Below, one piece after another: positions 60,237-64,000 of a stretch of 64,000 nucleotides of DNA (within the stretch, counting starts at the first letter, position 1; every line of letters begins with the position of its first letter). The translations under genes and the position numbers were made by a program. Origin of the DNA: VAZQ01 sp963816745 (GTDB taxonomy: Bacteria > Pseudomonadota > Alphaproteobacteria > Rhizobiales > Xanthobacteraceae); contig CAWFLQ010000013.1 of assembly GCA_963816745.1 (NCBI GenBank), positions 372,001-436,000 of the forward strand, in the 5' to 3' direction. The notes under the pieces are model-generated. The model worked only from the letters and a program-made list of their open reading frames with translations, was not told the origin of the DNA and ran no database searches.

Positions 60237-61220
60237 CTAGTCGAACTTGATGCCGATATCCCTGATCGCCTTGCCCCAGCGATCCGCCTCCTTGCCGATA
60301 AAGGCGGCGAATTGCTCGGGCGTATTCGTGACGGGATAGTTGCCGGTGCGCTCCGACCGCTCCTTGACCGCGGGATCGGTCAGGATCCTCACGACCTGGG
60401 CGTGGATCTTGTCGACGATCGGCTTTGGCGTGCCCTTGGGCGCAACCAGCCCGAGCCAGACCGAGAGGTTGTCGAGATCGGGCAGACCGGCTGCGTCGGC
60501 GAGCGCCGGGATGGCGGCCATGGACGGCGGCGCGTCGCGATCGAGCTTGGCCAGCGCCCGCGCCTGGCCGTTTGCGACCAGCGGCGCCACGATCTGGTTG
60601 GCGGCGTAGATCAGCTCGACGCTGCCGGTGAGGAGCCCGTTGACCGTCTCCGGGGTGCCTTTGAACGGCACATACATGATGTCGAGCCCGGCCGCCTTGT
60701 GGAACAGGTGCCCCATGAGCTGCGCCGTGATCGTGCCGGCGCCGTAATTGAGCTTGCCCGGCTGCGCTTTCGCGGTGGCGATCAGCTCCTGCACGGTCTT
60801 GGGGCCATTCGCAGCCACCGTCAGGACCGATATGGTCTTCGCAGTGAGTGTGATCGGCGCGAAGTCGCCGAGCGGATCGTAGGGCAGGCTCTTGTGCAGG
60901 TACTGGTTCATCACGAGGGTCGAGTCGATCGCCATGAACAGCGTGTAGCCGTCGGGCGCCGCTTTGGCCGCGGCCTGCGCGCCGATGATGGTGTTCGCGC
61001 CGGGCCGGTTCTCGACCACGACCGGCTGGCCCCAGTCCTCGCTCATCTTTTGTCCGATGAGGCGCGCCACGATGTCGCTCGGGCCGCCGGCGGGGAAGGG
61101 TACGATCAACCGGATCGGCCGGTTGGGAAAGCTTGCCGCGGATTCCTCTTGGGCCGCGGCCGGGCCGGTGATCGACGCGGCAAGCATTGCAGCAATGACA
61201 AGTCGTGCCGCCCGTTTCAT
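60237..61220 (-). CDS. Bug/TctC-family periplasmic receptor (copy 3 of the island)
   Basis: An intact 327-residue receptor. The signal peptide LVIAAMLAASITGPAAAQ is followed by FPNRPIRLIVPFPAGGPSDI, GQPVVVENRPGANTIIGAQA, DPLGDFAPITLTAKTISVLT and QPGKLNYGAGTITAQLMGHL. The strings GKLNYGAG and DFAPITL are shared with its neighbour, supporting recent duplication. It is the first minus-strand gene of the divergent promoter region 61221-61383 opposite the flavin monooxygenase gene. Confidence 0.92.
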   Translation of the reverse strand: MKRAARLVIAAMLAASITGPAAAQEESAASFPNRPIRLIVPFPAGGPSDIVARLIGQKMSEDWGQPVVVENRPGANTIIGAQAAAKAAPDGYTLFMAIDSTLVMNQYLHKSLPYDPLGDFAPITLTAKTISVLTVAANGPKTVQELIATAKAQPGKLNYGAGTITAQLMGHLFHKAAGLDIMYVPFKGTPETVNGLLTGSVELIYAANQIVAPLVANGQARALAKLDRDAPPSMAAIPALADAAGLPDLDNLSVWLGLVAPKGTPKPIVDKIHAQVVRILTDPAVKERSERTGNYPVTNTPEQFAAFIGKEADRWGKAIRDIGIKFD

Positions 61221-61373
61221 GCGTCCTCCCTACGGCCGCTTTTCGGCAATTCTCACTGTTGTGCTTTTCGCTGGCAACCGATTAATACGAGCGTGCCCTG
61301 CCATTCATAACGCGGCCGGCATAAGCTATGGGCTGCCCGGTGCACTTGCGCCCGGCTGCATCGAGAAGATTTC

Positions 61374-61380
61374 AGGAGGA
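61374..61380 (+). promoter_or_regulatory. Shine-Dalgarno AGGAGGA for the flavin monooxygenase gene
   Basis: AGGAGGA ends 3 nt before GTG 61384. The spacing is slightly short but the match is perfect; the alternative ATG 61423 has no such element. Confidence 0.65.
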
Positions 61381-61383
61381 ACC

Positions 61384-62520
61384 GTGCTCGCTCCCGTTGT
61401 ATCCCGACATGACCGTGCAGCGATGCACAATAGCAACAAGCTCAAGATCGGCCTGTTCGGGGCCAACTGCTCCTCGGGACGGGCAGTCACGCTGGTGCCG
61501 GAACGCTGGTCGGGAAGCTGGCCGGACAATCTCAAGCTCGCCAGGATGGCGGACGAGGCCGGCATCGATTTCCTGCTGCCGATCGGGCGCTGGAAAGGCT
61601 ACGGCGGCGAGACCGACTACCAGGGCGCGACGCTCGAGACCATCACCTGGGCGACCGGCCTGCTCGCCAATACCAAGCGCGTCACCGTATTCGGCACCGT
61701 ACATGCGCCGCTGTTCAACCCGGTGATCGCGGCGAAGGAAATGGTCACCGCCGATCATGTCGGCGAGGGGCGGTTCGGACTGAACATCGTCGTCGGCTGG
61801 AACGAGGGCGAGTTCCAGATGTTCGGCGTCCAGCAGCGCGATCACGAATCCCGCTACGAATACGCGCAGGAATGGATCGACGTCATCAAGATGATCTGGT
61901 CCGACAAGGAGGACTTCGACTTCGAGGGGCAATACCTCAACATGAAAGGCATCAAGGGCAAACCGAAGCCCTACGGCGGCGCGCGGCCGGTGATCATGAA
62001 TGCCGGCGCCTCGCCGGTCGGGCAGGCTTTCGCGATCCGCAACTGCGATGCGTTCTTCCTGCAGGCGTCGCGCACGTCGCTCGACGAGACCGCGCAGAAG
62101 GTCGTGAACGCCAAGACGCAGGCGAAGGGGCAGGGTAGGGAGCTCGGCGTCTATACCGTAGGCGTCATCACCTGCCGCCCGACCAAGAAGGAGGCCGAGG
62201 ACTACTGGCACTATTCCATCGTGGAGCGCGCCGACTGGAAGGCGGTGGACGACATCCTGGCGCTCAAGAACATCACTGCGCAAAACACCCCGTCGGAGAA
62301 GTTTCAGCAGATCCGCACCGGCTACGCTCAGGGCATGGGTGGCCTGCCCATCGTCGGCGATCCCGACCATGTGGCAAGGCACCTCATCGACCTCAGCAAG
62401 GCGGGATTGACCGGTGTCGCGCTCTCGCTGGTCAACTACATCGACGAGCTGCCGTACTTCTGCGACGAGGTCATGCCCAGGCTCGAGAAGGCCGGTTTGC
62501 GGGAGAAGCGGCGATCATGA
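61384..62520 (+). CDS. LLM-class flavin-dependent monooxygenase, RutA-like
   Basis: An intact luciferase-like TIM-barrel oxidoreductase of 378 residues (365 from ATG 61423, MHNSNKLKIGLFG). Hallmarks are LFGANCSSGRAVTLVPERW, EAGIDFLLPIGRWKGYGGET, ITWATGLLANTKRVTVFGTV, HVGEGRFGLNIVVGWNEGEF and PVIMNAGASPVGQAFAIRNC. The whole pattern is closest to pyrimidine oxygenase RutA and related ring- or C-S-cleaving flavoenzymes that use FMNH2 or FAD with oxygen. No flavin reductase lies beside it. Its stop overlaps the next ATG (ATGA), so the pair is translationally coupled. Substrate unknown. Confidence 0.9.
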   Translation: MLAPVVSRHDRAAMHNSNKLKIGLFGANCSSGRAVTLVPERWSGSWPDNLKLARMADEAGIDFLLPIGRWKGYGGETDYQGATLETITWATGLLANTKRVTVFGTVHAPLFNPVIAAKEMVTADHVGEGRFGLNIVVGWNEGEFQMFGVQQRDHESRYEYAQEWIDVIKMIWSDKEDFDFEGQYLNMKGIKGKPKPYGGARPVIMNAGASPVGQAFAIRNCDAFFLQASRTSLDETAQKVVNAKTQAKGQGRELGVYTVGVITCRPTKKEAEDYWHYSIVERADWKAVDDILALKNITAQNTPSEKFQQIRTGYAQGMGGLPIVGDPDHVARHLIDLSKAGLTGVALSLVNYIDELPYFCDEVMPRLEKAGLREKRRS

Positions 62521-63302
62521 GCCGCGTCGGCCTCATCATTCCGTCCTCGAACCGGATGGTCGAGGATGAGATGGTCAAGGCATTCCCGCGCGGCGTTTCC
62601 GTGCACGTCACGCGCCTGCGCATGACCGGTGCCAATCGCCGGGCCTTCGATCAACTCATGCCCAGCATCGAGGAAGCGGCGCGCGCGCTGGTTGACGCGC
62701 GCTGCGACGTGGTCGCGTTCCATTGCACCGCGAATTCGATGGAGGGGGGCAATGACGGCGAGCAGCAAATCCTTGCGACGCTCGCACGCGCAGGCGCGCC
62801 GCATGCGACCACGACGATCACCGCCATCCAACGCGCTCTCGATGCGCTCGGCGCCAAGCGTATCGTTCTGATCACGCCATACAGCGCCGGCACGACCGAG
62901 CACGAGGCGGAGTTCCTGCGCCAGGCCGGCTACGACCTGCTGTCGGCGCAGGGCTTCGCGCTTGCCGGCAGCGATGCCTATTGCGCGACGCCGCCGCAGT
63001 TCTGGCGCGACCGGGCGGTCGAGGCGGCGCGTCCCGATGCGGATGCCTATTTGATCAGCTGCGCGAACATCTCCGTCTTCGGCGTGATCGGGGAACTGGA
63101 GGCGCGGCTCGGGCGCCCCGTCGTCACCAGCAATCAAGCCGTGATGTGGGATGCCATGCGGTTGATTGGATGGCGCGATTGCGATGGCTGTCCGGGGCAG
63201 TTGTTTGCAACAAATTCGACCCGCAGCGTAGCAGGGGACGGAGCGGGGGCGCGCAGCCGCGCAAAGCGTACGGGGCATAGGCGCCGATCGTCGGGAGGCG
63301 AC
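62517..63302 (+). CDS. Maleate isomerase / Asp-Glu racemase-family protein
   Basis: The start MSRVGLIIPSSNRMVEDEMV is typical of maleate cis-trans isomerase and arylmalonate decarboxylase relatives. Two active-site cysteines are present, in DVVAFHCTANSMEGG and DAYLISCANISVFG, which fits isomerases or racemases rather than the one-cysteine decarboxylase. RIVLITPYSAGTTEHEAEFL closes the second half. Conserved sequence ends near residue 230 (CPGQLFAT); beyond it an arginine-rich stretch (ARSRAKRTGHRRRSSGG) continues in frame with no stop into the next gene. I place the end at the next start for lack of a stop. It overlaps the monooxygenase gene by 4 bp. Confidence 0.8.
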
Positions 63303-64000
63303 ATGATGAAAGCAGGTCTGTGTCTTTCGGCGGTCTTGCTTTGCGCCGCCTCGCCCGCCGGCGCCCAGAACGACGTCGCCGCGTTCTACAAGGGCAAGCA
63401 GCTGCGCATGATCGTGGGCTCCGCGGTCGGCGGCGGCTACGATCTGTTCGCGCGCATCGTCGCGCGCCACATCGTCCATCATATTCCGGGCCATCCGAGC
63501 ATCATCGTGCAGAACCAGCCGGCCGCGGGCGGCGTGGTGATGACCAACCAGCTCTACGGCCAGGGTCCCAAGGACGGCACGGTGATCGGCGTCCCGATCA
63601 ACGGCATTCCCACGGCACCGCTGCTCCAGTCCGGCACCCAGTTCGACCCGACCAGGCTGAGCTGGCTCGGCAGCACCAACCGTGAGGCCTATGTCGCTTT
63701 CGTCTGGCACACGGTGCCGGTCGAGCGCATCACCGAATTGACCGGCAAGGAGGTGGTGGTGGGCGCGACTACGCCCGGCACCACCATGGTCGATTTTCCG
63801 CTGCTGGTGAACGACGTGCTGGGCTTCAAGTTCAAGGTCGTGCGTGGCTATCAGGGCACGCCGCAGATCAATCTCGCCATCGAGCGCGGCGAGGTGCAGG
63901 GTATGGGCGGGCTGGGCTGGGCTTCGGTGAAGGCGCAGACCCCGCACTGGATCAGCGAGAAGAAGATCAAGGTGCTCGCCCAATACGGCTTCAAACGGCA
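63303..64000 (+). CDS. Bug/TctC-family periplasmic receptor, divergent type (partial)
   Basis: Starts at ATG 63303 or 63306 with GGGAGG 5-8 nt upstream; the gene runs off the window after 232 codons. A signal peptide (LCLSAVLLCAASPAGAQ) is followed by FYKGKQLRMIVGSAVGGGYD, IVQNQPAAGGVVMTNQLYG and VVVGATTPGTTMVDFPLLVN, typical of the receptor subgroup in which the ligand loop is GSAVGGGYD in place of PFPAGGPTD. It follows the maleate-isomerase-like gene in the same frame without an intervening stop. Ligand unknown. Confidence 0.85.
   Translation, partial: MMKAGLCLSAVLLCAASPAGAQNDVAAFYKGKQLRMIVGSAVGGGYDLFARIVARHIVHHIPGHPSIIVQNQPAAGGVVMTNQLYGQGPKDGTVIGVPINGIPTAPLLQSGTQFDPTRLSWLGSTNREAYVAFVWHTVPVERITELTGKEVVVGATTPGTTMVDFPLLVNDVLGFKFKVVRGYQGTPQINLAIERGEVQGMGGLGWASVKAQTPHWISEKKIKVLAQYGFKR

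Overview
This window comes from a GC-rich alphaproteobacterium, most likely a member of the Hyphomicrobiales near Bradyrhizobium, Rhodopseudomonas or Xanthobacteraceae. That rests on two gene orders I know from this group (PCMT-like, tolC, popZ, valS; and erpA, dgt, argS, SPOR, nagZ, scpAB, tatABC, serS, surE, pcm, nlpD, yajC, secDF, trmFO). Polar organizer PopZ, an ExoR-like Sel1 protein, a DUF1127 miniprotein and many Bug/TctC receptors agree with it. No rRNA or CRISPR array was seen.

Layout. 1-2.9 kb: end of a decayed prophage (terminase subunits), a proline-rich protein of unknown function and tRNA-Cys. 3-10.6 kb: PCMT-like, tolC, popZ, an MFS exporter and valS. 10.6-20.7 kb: a palindromic repeat, a second MFS protein, DUF2459, a dihydroxyphthalate-decarboxylase-like protein with a beta-propeller, 3-methyladenine glycosylase, an epimerase, ilvD with an exoR-like gene, an outer-membrane barrel and xthA. 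20.9-26.3 kb: an RND efflux pair and one TctC. 26.3-52.3 kb: a housekeeping block covering Fe-S carrier, dNTPase, c-di-GMP enzyme, three tRNA-linked enzymes (argS, serS, trmFO), peptidoglycan recycling and hydrolysis, chromosome condensation (ScpAB), Tat and Sec export, and protein repair. 52.4-53.2 kb: a methyltransferase-like membrane protein and a DUF1127 gene sharing one terminator. 53.3-64 kb: a catabolic island with one TctBA permease, four TctC receptors, a hydroxyacid dehydrogenase, a P450, a luciferase-like flavin monooxygenase and a maleate-isomerase-like enzyme.

A dominant property is sequence quality. From about 3 to 52 kb nearly every gene, including indispensable ones (valS, argS, serS, secD), is broken by single-base indels, mostly insertions, while the protein sequence on both sides stays well conserved. 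I read these as sequencing errors, not pseudogenes, and give each gene its full reconstructed span. From about 53 kb onward no indel is evident.

The most interesting biology is (a) a kinase-like protein fused to an acyl-CoA-synthetase C-terminal-like domain that lacks the catalytic lysine, overlapping trmFO; (b) the receptor-rich P450/flavin-monooxygenase island, a candidate undescribed catabolic pathway; and (c) a phytoene-synthase-like pseudoenzyme beside secF that resembles the mitochondrial complex I assembly factor NDUFAF6.
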